Notes: generated by a model not told the origin, from the sequence alone. 33,560 nucleotides of DNA from Planctomycetaceae bacterium (GCA_041398785.1 JAWKUA010000040.1:1-33560), one strand, 5' to 3'. Numbered from the stretch's first letter, positions 18,674-27,916 are shown. Translations and numbers: made by a program.

Positions 18674-20065
18674 CTATTCGGCGGCCCTGCGTCCGCGGCG
18701 CTGCATGCCGTCGAACTGAGCCTTGCGGCGAAGCGTGTGATGATAGTGCTGTGCGAAGCGGTGCGATTCGTCCCGCACGTATTGCAGCAGCCGCAGCGCA
18801 TACGAATGACGGCTCAGACGATGCGGTTCGTCTTTGTCGGGAACGTAGATTTCTTCTTCCCGCTTGGCGAGCGAAATTGTTGTCGGCGGAGTCACTCCGA
18901 TGTCGAGCATGGCCTGGACCGCTGCGTTCAATTGGCCTCTGCCACCGTCGATCAGCAGCAGATCCGGAAACGCGTCGCCTTCCTGAGACAGACGGCGGAA
19001 TCGGCGTGTCACGACTTCGCGCATCGACGCGAAATCGTCAACGCCTTCGACCGACCGGATTCGGTAGCGCTTGTAGCCGTGCTTGAACGGCAGTCCGTCG
19101 ATGAATTGAACCATGCTGGCGACCGTTTCGCCGCCCTGCAGATGAGCGATGTCCATGCCTTCGATGACTCGCGGCGTTTCCTTCAACTGCAGCACCTTCT
19201 TCAGTCCCGCCAGCCCTTTTTTGGGATCGATGTAGAAGACTTCCGGCTGGACATGCTGTTCCAGGTCGCCTCGCAGATTCAGTGTGTTGATGGCCTGAAT
19301 GTCGTCGCGGATGCGGGCCGCCTTTTCGAATTTCAGTTCCGCGGACGCCTGCTGCATCTGCTTTTCCATCTGTTTCAGCAGGCGTGACTTTTTGCCGTCC
19401 AGCAGCAGCTTCAGCCGGCGGATGTCTTCGCGGTAGTCTTCGCGGCTGATCTGCAGGTTGCACGGAGCCGTACATTGCCGGATGCTGGCCAGCAGGCACG
19501 GCCGAAACCAGCGCCAGCGTTCGTCAGCGGCGTCAATGTCCAGGCTGCAGGTGCGAAACCGAAAGATCTTCTGCAGGACGGCGATCGTCCCGCGAAGCTG
19601 ACCGGCGTTCGTGAACGGACCGTACAGCTTGACTCCGCTGGGCTGCGGCGTACGCGTGAATTCGATTCGCGGATAGTCTTCACGCGTGGTGATCTGCAGA
19701 TACGGGAACGTCTTGTCGTCTTTCAGCAGCGCGTTGAACCTCGGCTGAATATCCTTAATCAGCCGGGCTTCCATCAGCAGCGCGTCGACTTCGCTGTCGG
19801 TTTCGACGTAATCGATGTCGGCGATTTCTGTCACCAGTTCCGCGGTGCGTCGGTCGACCTCGGCCGCCTTGTTGAAGTAGCTTCCCGCGCGGCTGCGCAG
19901 ATTGACCGCTTTTCCCACATAGATGACTCGTCCCTGAGCATCCTTCATCAGGTAAACACCGGGGGACGACGGGAATTCTCGCACTTTTTCCCGTGGCGAA
20001 AGCGGCTCGGCCGTGTGGTTCTGAGGCAGATCCACGCTGTGATGTTCAGTTTCGGGATTCGTCAT
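18674..20065 (-). CDS. uvrC: UvrC-type excinuclease subunit lacking the helix-hairpin-helix tail
   Basis: 463 residues from the ATG at 20065. The GIY-YIG nuclease domain (SPGVYLMKDAQGRVIYVGKA, residues 34-53) makes the 3' incision in nucleotide excision repair. A UVR motif follows (KQMEKQMQQASAELKFEKAARIRD, split around residues 205-235). Next comes the RNase H-like domain for the 5' incision (EGMDIAHLQGGETVASMV with D near 305, DGGRGQLNAAVQAM). Standard UvrC is about 600 residues and ends in a tandem HhH DNA-binding domain. This protein stops after the RNase H-like domain with QFDGMQRRGRRAAE. The following 62 bases to serC leave no room for a lost tail, so the short form appears genuine. Confidence 0.93.
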   Translation of the reverse strand: MTNPETEHHSVDLPQNHTAEPLSPREKVREFPSSPGVYLMKDAQGRVIYVGKAVNLRSRAGSYFNKAAEVDRRTAELVTEIADIDYVETDSEVDALLMEARLIKDIQPRFNALLKDDKTFPYLQITTREDYPRIEFTRTPQPSGVKLYGPFTNAGQLRGTIAVLQKIFRFRTCSLDIDAADERWRWFRPCLLASIRQCTAPCNLQISREDYREDIRRLKLLLDGKKSRLLKQMEKQMQQASAELKFEKAARIRDDIQAINTLNLRGDLEQHVQPEVFYIDPKKGLAGLKKVLQLKETPRVIEGMDIAHLQGGETVASMVQFIDGLPFKHGYKRYRIRSVEGVDDFASMREVVTRRFRRLSQEGDAFPDLLLIDGGRGQLNAAVQAMLDIGVTPPTTISLAKREEEIYVPDKDEPHRLSRHSYALRLLQYVRDESHRFAQHYHHTLRRKAQFDGMQRRGRRAAE

Positions 20066-20385
20066 GGAAGAAGCAGCGGCTCGTTGCAGCCAGCCCGGCC
20101 GGAAACCACACGGTGACGCAGCGGCAATCGTAGCGGGTGTCGGTGTCGAGACCAATGTGTCCTTTGTTTCACCGGAAAACGCTGCTGCGTGATTCCCACG
20201 TGCGTCTGCTTTGTGCCGGTCAACGACCCGTTCGCGTCAGGAACAGACAGCGAGGTTTGTTCTGCGCAGAGCAGTCTGCGATTCCATGCATGGGGCAGAC
20301 GTCACTGCCGAAAACGCCGAACGGTCGGCCGCGTCAGCGATGTTTACGGCGGCCCGTGCATTGCGAACGGCCCGAACGTCGGCGG
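20066..20385. other. Intergenic region upstream of uvrC
   Basis: 320 bases between the uvrC start and the end of the small hypothetical gene, both on the minus strand. Long open frames pass through it on the plus strand but are the antisense of neighbouring genes. I see no RNA gene or strong repeat. Confidence 0.5.
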
Positions 20386-20712
20386 CTACGTCACTTCTTC
20401 CGTTTCCTGGCGACTGTCGTCTTCAACAAACAGCAGCGGGCTCATCTCTGTCTGGATGCTGACCAGATACGCTCGAAGTTTGGCATAGACATCGCCGGCG
20501 AAATCTTCGGCCTCCAGCACCGCCAGCATTCTGTCCAGCATTTGTTGATCGCTGACAACTTCGGCATCGAATTCCTTGCTGGCGGCGCGCAGTTCCAGAA
20601 GCTTCGGAAGATAGGCCTGACGCATGTGTTCGCTGAGAGCTCGTGCCAGGTATTCCGCCTTTTTGAAGCGTTCCACAAGCGGAAAATCTTCAGGTTTTTC
20701 GTTGTCCGGCAT
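20386..20712 (-). CDS. Small helical hypothetical protein
   Basis: 108 residues from the ATG at 20712; ten further codons upstream are open but begin without support. It is highly charged and helical (VERFKKAEYLARALSEHMRQ, LELRAASKEF, DQQMLDRMLAVLEAEDFAG, DVYAKLRAYLVSIQTEM), with no signal peptide, membrane segment or cysteine. I do not recognise the family. The Ala/Leu/Glu spacing would suit a small coiled-coil or four-helix protein. It is a single gene between uvrC and the nitroreductase, all on the minus strand. Confidence 0.75.
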   Translation of the reverse strand: MPDNEKPEDFPLVERFKKAEYLARALSEHMRQAYLPKLLELRAASKEFDAEVVSDQQMLDRMLAVLEAEDFAGDVYAKLRAYLVSIQTEMSPLLFVEDDSRQETEEVT

Positions 20713-20823
20713 CGTAGTCGGCCCTTCTGCACGGGATTGCACGGGCGGCTATTAGAACACGCCGGGTCGACGAACGTCAACGGCGAAGTGACGTCGGCGC
20801 CGATCACCCTGCACGCTGAAAAC

Positions 20824-21423
20824 TCACGCGCCGCGAAAGGTGCCTTCCATTACAAATTCGACGATCGGTTTGCGTCCGGAGGGTTGTTCTGCCTGCCGCA
20901 TTCCGTCGGGAAGATCTGCCGGATCGCCGGGTTTACCGACCGCCACCATGATTTCGACGGCGTAGTCATCCGGAACATTCAGCGTTTCTCGCGCGGCAAT
21001 CTGATCGAAGCCGGCCATCCCGTGAACCACCAGTCCCATGACGGCTCCCTGCAGCGCGAGGTTTTCGAAGGCGGCTCCGGCGTCAAACGTATGCACGCGA
21101 TTCGGCTTGCCGTTGCGTTCGAACACTTTGTGAGACAGCACGACAATCAGTGCCGCCGCGTTCGCACACCACGTCTGATTGGCTTCCGCCAGCAGGTCGA
21201 AAAACGCTGCCCATTGATCGCTGTTTCTGCGGGCGTACAGAAACCGCCACTCCTGTTCGTTGTAGGACGACGGTGCCCAGCGAGCAGCTTCGAACAGCGT
21301 CATCAGCTCCGTATTCGAAAGCGGTTCGCCGCTCATCGCGCGAGGTGACCAGCGTCGCAGAAAAATATCGCTGATGGGAAATTCGGCCGAACGATGCTGC
21401 AGCGGGTCGGGAAGGTTCGCCAT
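20824..21423 (-). CDS. Nitroreductase-family flavoprotein
   Basis: 199 residues from the ATG at 21423, with GGAGA nine bases upstream; the frame remains open further upstream but into repeat-derived sequence. It opens with HRSAEFPISDIFLRRWSPRAMSGEPLS, then FEAARWAPSSYNEQEWRFLYARR, the FMN-binding start of this family. FDAGAAFENLALQGAVMGLVVHGMAGFD and EIMVAVGKPGDPADLP are the second conserved block. It is an FMN-dependent NAD(P)H oxidoreductase acting on nitro compounds, quinones or related substrates; the true substrate is unknown. The 262 bases upstream to the transposase remnant are G/T-rich with a run of seven T. Confidence 0.93.
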   Translation of the reverse strand: MANLPDPLQHRSAEFPISDIFLRRWSPRAMSGEPLSNTELMTLFEAARWAPSSYNEQEWRFLYARRNSDQWAAFFDLLAEANQTWCANAAALIVVLSHKVFERNGKPNRVHTFDAGAAFENLALQGAVMGLVVHGMAGFDQIAARETLNVPDDYAVEIMVAVGKPGDPADLPDGMRQAEQPSGRKPIVEFVMEGTFRGA

Positions 21424-21685
21424 GAAAGCTGGTCTCCGGAAAATTCGAAACAACTGCGCGGCGGAAGTGTAGGCCACCGGCAGCGGGGCACGATGCGATT
21501 CTAGGTGTTTGTCCGGGAAGTGGTGTTTGAGTGGTTGGGTTTTGGGGTGGAGTTTTTGATTTTTTTGAATCTCTCGTCCGACTGCAGAAGATGTCGGCGG
21601 ACGGTGCGGAAAATGGGCGGGACACGCAGGCTCGGAGTGGTGATGGCAGCGCGGAATCCGCGCAGACGGCTGCGCCACAGCCTGT

Positions 21686-23080
21686 TCAGCCGACTGCCGG
21701 CGCAACGCTTCTGAACAACTTCAGCAAGTTGTGAGTCAGGCACACCAGCGTCCATTCTCCCTTCATCTTCGCGAGGCCTCGCAGGAGGAATTTGCGAAAC
21801 CCCTGAACGTGTTTGATCTGACCAAACACCGGTTCAATGATCACCTTCCGCCGGGCATATTCCCTGCGGCCCTTCTTTGTCCGGTTCCGGCGAGCCATCT
21901 TTTCCTTCGCCGTCAGGTTCTGCGGCGGCCGGCCTTTCGGCGAATCGGGAACCGCTTCGTTGTGCTTCTGACGACCGGTCGCGATGAACACATCATCAAT
22001 GCGGTCATTGGCGTCCAGAGCGTTCATGTTGTCTTCGCTGAAATAACCCGTGTCAGCGGTGAACGCACCAACGTTCTCTTCGACGCCAGCGGCCTCCAGA
22101 TTCTCGAGGGCCTGATCGGTCATCGGCACGGTCTGACGAACGTCGTTCGCCTGATCGGTCACGTCGGCGGCAACAATGATCTGCTGCTCGTTGGCCACCG
22201 CCTGAGCGTTGCCGCATTGGTCAAACCCTTTGTTCGAAGTCTTCATGATCTTCGATTCCGGGTCCGTGAAATTGCGTTGCGCTTTCGGATCTGGAACCGC
22301 TTCGTCCGGGTTGGTGCGATGGCTGCGGCCTTCGGCTTCCATCCGGTCAACATGGTCCCGGGCCTTCTGTCGAGCCTCTTCTTCCAAAGCCAGGTCATGC
22401 CTCAGGCATGCTACGCAAACCGTGCTTCCAGAATCTTCGCCAGCCGGCTTTCGCGACGCTTCAGTTCGTCGGGAATCTCATCGCCCGCCAGATCGCCGAA
22501 CTGATCATCGTCGTCGGCATCCGCTTCACCGGCCCGAGCCAGCAGAGCATCGATTTCCTGCTGCAGGCGTTCTGCTTCCGGCCCCATCCGGTCGTAGCTC
22601 ATCGCCTTGTGCCGCGAAGCGTTCGCGTTGATCTTTGTGCCGTCCAGCGACAACCGTCCGACCTTCAGCAGACCGGCTTCGCGGCACAAAATCAGCACCT
22701 GCAGAAACAGCGGCTGCAGGTGTTGCAGATGCCGGGCCCGAAATTCGGCAATCCGGCGAAAGTCGGGAATGTCTTCGCCCACGATGACTCGAAAGGCCGC
22801 GTCGGTCGCACACCGCTGCATGATCTTCCGCGACGAAAACACCCCCTGACTGTAGGCATACAGCAACAGCACCAGCATCATCCGCGGATGCGGCGTTCTC
22901 GGCTTGCCCGGCAAGGCGGCGGCTGGCCACCGTTGCCGGTGTCGTAATCGTCAACGATCGGCGAGACATCGATCTGAGCGGTGACATCCAGCAGAAAATA
23001 AACCAGATGATCTTCGGGCAGCCAGTCCCGAGGCGACGGCGGAAACAGCCAGCTCGCATCCGGCTGCCATTCGCGAAACT
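21686..23080 (-). pseudogene. IS1182-type (IS5/DDE) transposase remnant, 5'-truncated and frame-broken
   Basis: Three collinear pieces on the minus strand make one transposase. Piece 1 (23080 to about 22915) encodes KFREWQPDASWLFPPS and the rest of the N-terminal helical domain. Piece 2 (about 22910-22411) has GKPRTPHPRMMLVLLLYAY and the first catalytic Asp in SLDGTKINANAS. Piece 3 (22387-21686) has ADTGYFSEDN and EPVFGQIKHVQGFRKFLLRG, the second Asp and the Glu. A one-base frameshift near 22910 (in CCGCCGCC) joins pieces 1 and 2. A stop plus frame change next to a small palindrome (22396-22410) separates pieces 2 and 3. The start codon is missing because the ISAzo13-type element begins at 23081. 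It cannot make an active transposase. No clear terminal repeats were found. Confidence 0.9.
22396..22410. repeat. Short palindrome at the transposase break point
   Basis: CATGCCT-C-AGGCATG forms a perfect 7-bp inverted repeat with a one-base centre. It lies in a stretch of about 25-30 bases that does not fit the transposase reading frame on either side and carries the stop codon (22411-22413). It looks like a small insertion or rearrangement scar. Confidence 0.55.
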
Positions 23081-24439
23081 TAGGCGTGCGACAGATGAGA
23101 ATTTCCCTGTAAACTGGTCTGTATGCAATGGGATCGAGGCGAGACACTACGGGGGAATCGGTTTTGGGATGAGGTGAGTGAACAAGGGGGATTGCCATGG
23201 ATGGCGGAGCAGATCAGTTGTTGATTTCGGCGGCCCGTCAGATGCGGGGATCGGGGCGGCGGATGTTTCTCGCGGATGTTTGCAGCACGCTGTGTAACGG
23301 CAGTTCGCGGCAGGCGGAGTATCGGTTTGGCTGGGGACGTAAGACGATCGAAAAGGGAATGGCCGAACGGGCTCTGACCGGGGAGCAGCTTGCCAGTCGG
23401 CCGTCCAGCGGCAACCGGGGACGCCGGCCGACCGAACAGCAGCACCCGCAACTGGCCATCGATATCCGGCTGATCGTCGAGCCACACACGCAGCCGGACC
23501 CGGAACTGAAAACCAGGCGGCTCTACACCAACCTGTCGGCCGCGGAGGTGCGAGCGGCGCTGCAGGAAAAAGGTTACACCGAAGCCGAACTGCCGAGCGA
23601 ACGCACGCTTCGCGACATTCTGAATCGCATGAACTATCGGCTGAAGCGGATTCAGAAGGCAAACCTCTGAAGAAAACGGAACACACCGATGCGATCTTTG
23701 ACAACGTGAAGGCGGTGCGATCTTCTGCCGCCGATGACCCGGAAACACTGGAAATTTCGGTCGACACGAAGGCCAAAGTAAAACTGGGCGAATACTCTCA
23801 GGGGGAAAAAACCAGAACCGACAGCGACGGAAACGTCGTCAAGGCGTGGGACCATGACCCGCCGACCAAAGACAAGCTGGTTCCGTTCGGTGTGCTGGAA
23901 CTGGCCAGTGGTTTGCTCACATTGATCTTCGGGACGCGTGAATGCAGCGACTTTTGGGGCGACGGCCTGACGCTGTGGTGGGAAGGAGTTCGCAGTCGCT
24001 GCCGGGGTATTCGGCGTCTGGTGATCTATCTCGACAACGGACCGAAGAATTCGGGAGTCACGCGAAAGTTTCTTCGCCGGATGGTTCAGTTCGCCGACTT
24101 CTCGGGCCTGGAGGTTCGACTGATTTATTACCCGCCGTATCACAGCAAATATAATCCGATCGAACGCTGCTGGTCGTCGCTGCAGCGGAAATGGAACGGT
24201 GTGCTATTGACCTGCTGGCACGTCGTCCGCGCGTGTGCCCTGAGAATGACCTGGTGTGGTCAACATCCGAGCGTTCACAAGATCGACGACCCGTATCACA
24301 ATGACGCTCCGGTCACCAACGCCGAAATGAAACAAATCAACGCCCGACTCGAACGATCAACAACTCTCAGCAAATACGACGTCACCATCAAGCCACTCAA
24401 ACCCCGCGGCAGGTAAATTCTCAACTGCCGCACGCCTTA
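23081..24439 (+). mobile_element. ISAzo13-type insertion sequence
   Basis: About 1.36 kb. The left end from 23081 reads TAGGCGTGCGACAGATGAGA then ATTTCCCTG. The right end, read inward from 24439, is TAAGGCGTGCGGCAGTTGAG then AATTTACCTG. These terminal inverted repeats are about 27 bases with few mismatches, and both edges carry TA, which suggests a TA target. The element holds one transposase gene in two frames. It inserted into the 5' end of the IS1182-type transposase and is followed without a gap by a MITE with the same ends. Confidence 0.86.
23197..24416 (+). CDS. ISAzo13-family transposase, split by a -1 frame change
   Basis: The ATG at 23197 (GGGGG seven bases upstream) opens a frame that stops at 23668-23670. 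The second part is in the -1 frame, from AAA at 23661 to the stop at 24416. Joined with a -1 shift at GCA-AAC (23659-23664) the product is 406 residues, the normal size. Part 1 holds the N-terminal DNA-binding region (GWGRKTIEKGM, SNGRRPTEQ-like linker, LSAAEVRAALQEKGY). Part 2 holds the DDE core: SVDTKAKVKLGEYS, IYLDNGPKNS and YYPPYHSKYNPIERCWS. The frame change lies in RIQKA/KPLKKTEHTDAIFDNV. It could be a one-base deletion or a programmed shift; the site is not a classical slippery heptamer. If deleted, the element is dead. Confidence 0.87.
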
Positions 24440-24669
24440 GGCCTGCGACAGATGAGAATAGTCCCTCCCGTTGAAATGGGAGGGTCGAAGTTTGATCGCC
24501 GTGCAGGCGATCAAACGAGGGGAGGGCGTCCACGCAACGGAAATTCGCCGTGGTCACCCTCCCCGCGATCGAACGCCTGAACGGCATTCGATCGGCGACC
24601 CTCCCGTTGAAACGGGAGGGTGAAGCAATTGCCGCTCTGAAATGGTAAATTCTCATCTGCCGCGCGCCT
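24440..24669. mobile_element. 230-bp palindromic MITE, ISAzo13-type ends (copy 3)
   Basis: The left end TTAGGCCTGCGACAGATGAG overlaps the last bases (TTA) of the ISAzo13-type element. The right end, read inward, is AGGCGCGCGGCAGATGAGAA. The interior is a long imperfect palindrome with four hairpins: 24463-24469/24478-24484, 24490-24500/24506-24516 (11 bp perfect), 24567-24577/24583-24593 (11 bp), and 24598-24608/24611-24621 (11 bp perfect). Its reverse complement matches the element at 6046-6270 over most of its length. It accounts for most of the gene-free stretch 24417-24758; the last 90 bases lead into the DUF58 gene. Confidence 0.87.
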
Positions 24670-24758
24670 GAAAAGTACCGGATCCCGATAACGTGATATC
24701 CGTTTGTGGGTAAGCATGCCAGCCCGACGTTTTTGCAGACCATAGATCACTCTGCATT

Positions 24759-25634
24759 ATGCCGCTTTTCAATTCTGACTTTCTGACTCGCCTGGAATAC
24801 CTGTCGCTGGTTTCGAAGAAAGTGTTTCGCGGGCAGATGATGGCTCAGCGCCGGACGACGGCCGTCGGCAGCGGAGTTGAGTTCGCGGATCATCGACAAT
24901 ACTACCCCGGCGACGATTTTCGGTATCTCGACTGGAATCTCTTTGCTCGCCATGACGAATTGCTGCTGAAGCGGTTTCAGGAAGAGGAAGATCTGCACGT
25001 CTATCTGCTGCTGGACTGTTCTCGCAGCATGGCAGCGGGAGATACGTCGAAATTCGATCTCGCGCGGCAGGTCGCCGCCGCGCTGGCATACATCGCTCTG
25101 GCGGATCTGGATCGCGTTTCCGTGTTTGCGTTCGCCGACGGGCTGATTGACGAATTTCCGCTGACTCGCGGTAAGGCTCGCATCCTGAGTCTGATGCAGT
25201 TTCTGGAAAAGCTGCAGCCAGCGGGAGCGTCGACCAGTCTGTCAGAACTGGCAGCACAATTCGTCCATCGTTCGCATCGCAGGGGACTGGCGGTTGTTCT
25301 CAGCGATCTGTTTGATCCGGACGGTTTTCAGCGCGGCATCGATCTGCTGCGGTACCACCGCTACGAACCGCATATCGTTCAACTGTCCAGCCGGCGCGAC
25401 ACTAATCCTCTGCTGCTGGGCGACGTGGAATTGTGCGACGCCGAAACGGGAGAAGTTCGTAATCTGGTCATAACGGAAAAGCACCAGCAGGCCTATCAGG
25501 CGCGGTTCGCTGCGTTTCTGGCATCGCTGCGCGAGTACTGTTCGAAGTACGGAATCGGCTGCACGATTGCCGACGCGGAGATGCCGTTTGACGAACTGGT
25601 ACTGGGCATGATTCGCAGCACCGGCAGCGGCTGA
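24759..25634 (+). CDS. DUF58 protein with a von Willebrand A-like domain
   Basis: 291 residues. The DUF58 signature GVEFADHRQYYPGDDFRYLDWNLFAR runs through residues 39-64, followed by LLLKRFQEEED. A vWA-like MIDAS motif DCSRS (D86, S88, S90) comes next, so a metal-dependent adhesion-type fold is likely. There is no signal peptide or membrane segment, unlike longer DUF58 proteins. Such genes normally sit beside a MoxR AAA+ ATPase and BatA-type membrane proteins, which act together as a chaperone-like module. Here the upstream side is the IS/MITE block and the downstream gene is a transporter, so any MoxR partner is absent or displaced. Confidence 0.94.
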   Translation: MPLFNSDFLTRLEYLSLVSKKVFRGQMMAQRRTTAVGSGVEFADHRQYYPGDDFRYLDWNLFARHDELLLKRFQEEEDLHVYLLLDCSRSMAAGDTSKFDLARQVAAALAYIALADLDRVSVFAFADGLIDEFPLTRGKARILSLMQFLEKLQPAGASTSLSELAAQFVHRSHRRGLAVVLSDLFDPDGFQRGIDLLRYHRYEPHIVQLSSRRDTNPLLLGDVELCDAETGEVRNLVITEKHQQAYQARFAAFLASLREYCSKYGIGCTIADAEMPFDELVLGMIRSTGSG

Positions 25635-25801
25635 GCCCTGCGGGCGGAATGCTGTCGCGGGTTTCTCGCAGCCTGATGCGTCCGGCGATGCTCCGGCAAG
25701 GCACTGTTTTCGTTGACGAACGTGTCGTGTATGCTCCGCCGGCATTCACCGCAAACTGACGACCCGCGAATAGACGACTCATGTGGGAGCACGACTTCAT
25801 C

Positions 25802-27916
25802 ATGCGTTCACGAAACTCATTGGCCGTCGTTTTTCTGATCGTACTGGCGGCCGGGATGTCGGCATCCGTCTCTCTGGCGCAGCAGGCGCCGAGCGAACCT
25901 GTGCCGGATGCGGATACCAATGCGGCCGCCGCGGCACTTTCAGAGTCGCCTGCCGCGACGGAATCATCCGACGCTGAGGACGCTCCCGTTCAGGCCAACC
26001 TGCTGCGCCTGTTCGAAAAACGCGTCGACAATTACGCGAAGACAGCCGTCAATGCCATCGCGTCCGTGTTGTTCTGGGAATTCATCGGCCGTCGCACGTT
26101 TACAGACGACCTCGGTGATAGTCCGCTGGTATCCGCTCGTCTGAAGGAACTCATTGCTGCGGCTGAATCGAATCTGACGCCGGACGAACAAAAGGAACTC
26201 CGGCTGCGAATCCGCCAGGAGAAGAAATCGCTGTGGACCGTCGATTTCGCCAGGCGACACCTTTCGGAATCCGACGCGGCGGACTTCGACGAAGAACTCA
26301 TCACGATGACTCGTCAGGTTCAGCCACTTGTCGACAAAGCGGCCGAAAACGTCAATCGTGACGAGGCCGACTTCACGCTGTCACTCGCCAGCGGGGATCT
26401 GACCGAAACAGAACGGCTGGTGGTTGCCGACGCGCTGAACGACCGATTCAGCGGAATGCCGCTGCGAAGTTTCAGTGTTCAAGTCGCCGAAAGTGATGCG
26501 ACCGACCAGAAACGCCGCTTCACCGCCGTCAACAGCGGCATTCCGTTTATCGTTGCGTGGCTGGTCGCCGGAGCCGTGTTTTTCACTCTGCGAATGCGGT
26601 TCATCAACCTGCGCGGATTCTGGCATGCCGTCAAAGTGACCTCCGGCAAGTACGACGATCCCACCGATGAAGGTGAAGTCAGCCACTTTCAGGCGCTGAC
26701 AGCGGCGCTGTCCGCAACCGTCGGACTGGGAAATATCGCCAGCGTCGCCATCGCCGTCGGCATCGGCGGACCGGGAGCCACGTTCTGGATGATTGTCGCC
26801 GGGCTGCTGGGCATGAGTTCCAAATTCACTGAATGCACGCTGGGACAGATGTACCGGCAGGTGCGCCCGGACGGTCGCATCATGGGCGGTGCCATGTTCT
26901 ATTTGTCTCGTGGTCTGAAGGACATCGGACTGGGACCGCTGGGGATGATTCTGGGAGTCATGTTCGCAGTGCTTTGCGTATTCGCATCGTTCGGCGGCGG
27001 CAATGCGTTTCAGGTCAATCAGGCGATCAAAGCCGTGCAGCAAACGTTTGGCGAAACACCGTGGCTGCAGGAAACCGGTGGTCGACTAGTCCTGGGAACG
27101 ATCATGGCCCTGCTGGTTGGCATCGTGATCATTGGCGGTATCCGGCGGATTGCGTCAATGGCGGAAAAGATCGTTCCGCTGATGTGCGGAATCTACGTGC
27201 TGGCATGCCTGTTCATTCTGGTGAAGAACGCCGGTGCGATTCCCGACGCCGCGCGGCTTATCGTTTCCAGCGCGTTTACCCCGGCCGCCGGGTATGGAGC
27301 GATGATCGGTGTTCTGGTGCAGGGGTTTCGCCGGGCGGCATTCAGTAATGAAGCAGGAGTTGGTTCTGCCGCGATTGCGCATTCAGCCGCCAAAACGGAC
27401 TATCCCGCGCGCGAAGGTATTGTCGCGCTGCTGGAACCGTTCATTGATACTGTCGTCGTCTGCACAATGACTGCCCTGGTGATTGTCATTACCGGAGCCT
27501 ATGACGTCACGAAACCGGAATTCCGCGAATTGATCCTCAGTACAAACGGAGCAGGTCTGACCGTCATCGCGATGAAGAGTCAGATTTGGTGGTTCCCGTA
27601 TGTGCTGGCGGTGGCAGTTCTGCTGTTCGCCTATTCAACCATGATTTCGTGGTCCTACTACGGCGAACGCTGCTGGTCTTATTTGTTCGGGGACGGCAGC
27701 TCCATGGTCTATCGCATCCTGTTTCTTATCTGCGTGATTCTGGGATCAGTGGTTTCCGCCACGAGCGTTCTTGATCTCAGTGACCTGATGATTCTTGGCA
27801 TGTCGTTTCCCAACATTCTGGGAGCCGTGCTGCTGTCCGGAAAAGTAAAACGCCACCTGGACGACTACTGGCGCAAACTGAAAGCCGGCGAATTCGATCA
27901 AACGCCCGCAACATAG
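25802..27916 (+). CDS. AGCS-family sodium:alanine/glycine symporter with an extra N-terminal domain
   Basis: 704 residues from the ATG at 25802. An ATG seven codons upstream is possible, but GGGAG precedes the later one. Residues 1-28 form a signal peptide ending SVSLAQ. Residues of about 29-245 are a soluble, acidic, helical region (KAAENVNRDEADFTL). The transporter begins near 246 with FIVAWLVAGAVFFTLRMRFINLRGF. The AGCS signature is GLGNIASVAIAVGIGGPGATFWM. SNEAGVGSAAIAHSAAKTDYP and the final membrane segments are complete. Typical AGCS proteins have 440-540 residues, so about 200 residues are extra and probably periplasmic. It imports alanine or glycine with sodium. The C-terminal tail is cytoplasmic. 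Confidence 0.95.
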   Translation: MRSRNSLAVVFLIVLAAGMSASVSLAQQAPSEPVPDADTNAAAAALSESPAATESSDAEDAPVQANLLRLFEKRVDNYAKTAVNAIASVLFWEFIGRRTFTDDLGDSPLVSARLKELIAAAESNLTPDEQKELRLRIRQEKKSLWTVDFARRHLSESDAADFDEELITMTRQVQPLVDKAAENVNRDEADFTLSLASGDLTETERLVVADALNDRFSGMPLRSFSVQVAESDATDQKRRFTAVNSGIPFIVAWLVAGAVFFTLRMRFINLRGFWHAVKVTSGKYDDPTDEGEVSHFQALTAALSATVGLGNIASVAIAVGIGGPGATFWMIVAGLLGMSSKFTECTLGQMYRQVRPDGRIMGGAMFYLSRGLKDIGLGPLGMILGVMFAVLCVFASFGGGNAFQVNQAIKAVQQTFGETPWLQETGGRLVLGTIMALLVGIVIIGGIRRIASMAEKIVPLMCGIYVLACLFILVKNAGAIPDAARLIVSSAFTPAAGYGAMIGVLVQGFRRAAFSNEAGVGSAAIAHSAAKTDYPAREGIVALLEPFIDTVVVCTMTALVIVITGAYDVTKPEFRELILSTNGAGLTVIAMKSQIWWFPYVLAVAVLLFAYSTMISWSYYGERCWSYLFGDGSSMVYRILFLICVILGSVVSATSVLDLSDLMILGMSFPNILGAVLLSGKVKRHLDDYWRKLKAGEFDQTPAT

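Noticed and set aside
20137..21348. 403-codon plus-strand frame
   Set aside because: It is antisense to the small hypothetical gene and the nitroreductase and has no motif or start signal.
22905..22920. Programmed frameshift in the IS1182-type transposase
   Set aside because: The site (CCGCCGCC) is not slippery, and a second break plus loss of the start show a decayed gene.
25635..25801. Glycine riboswitch or a strong promoter before the symporter
   Set aside because: No conserved riboswitch core is visible, and the TTGACG and TATGCT boxes are only 11 bases apart.
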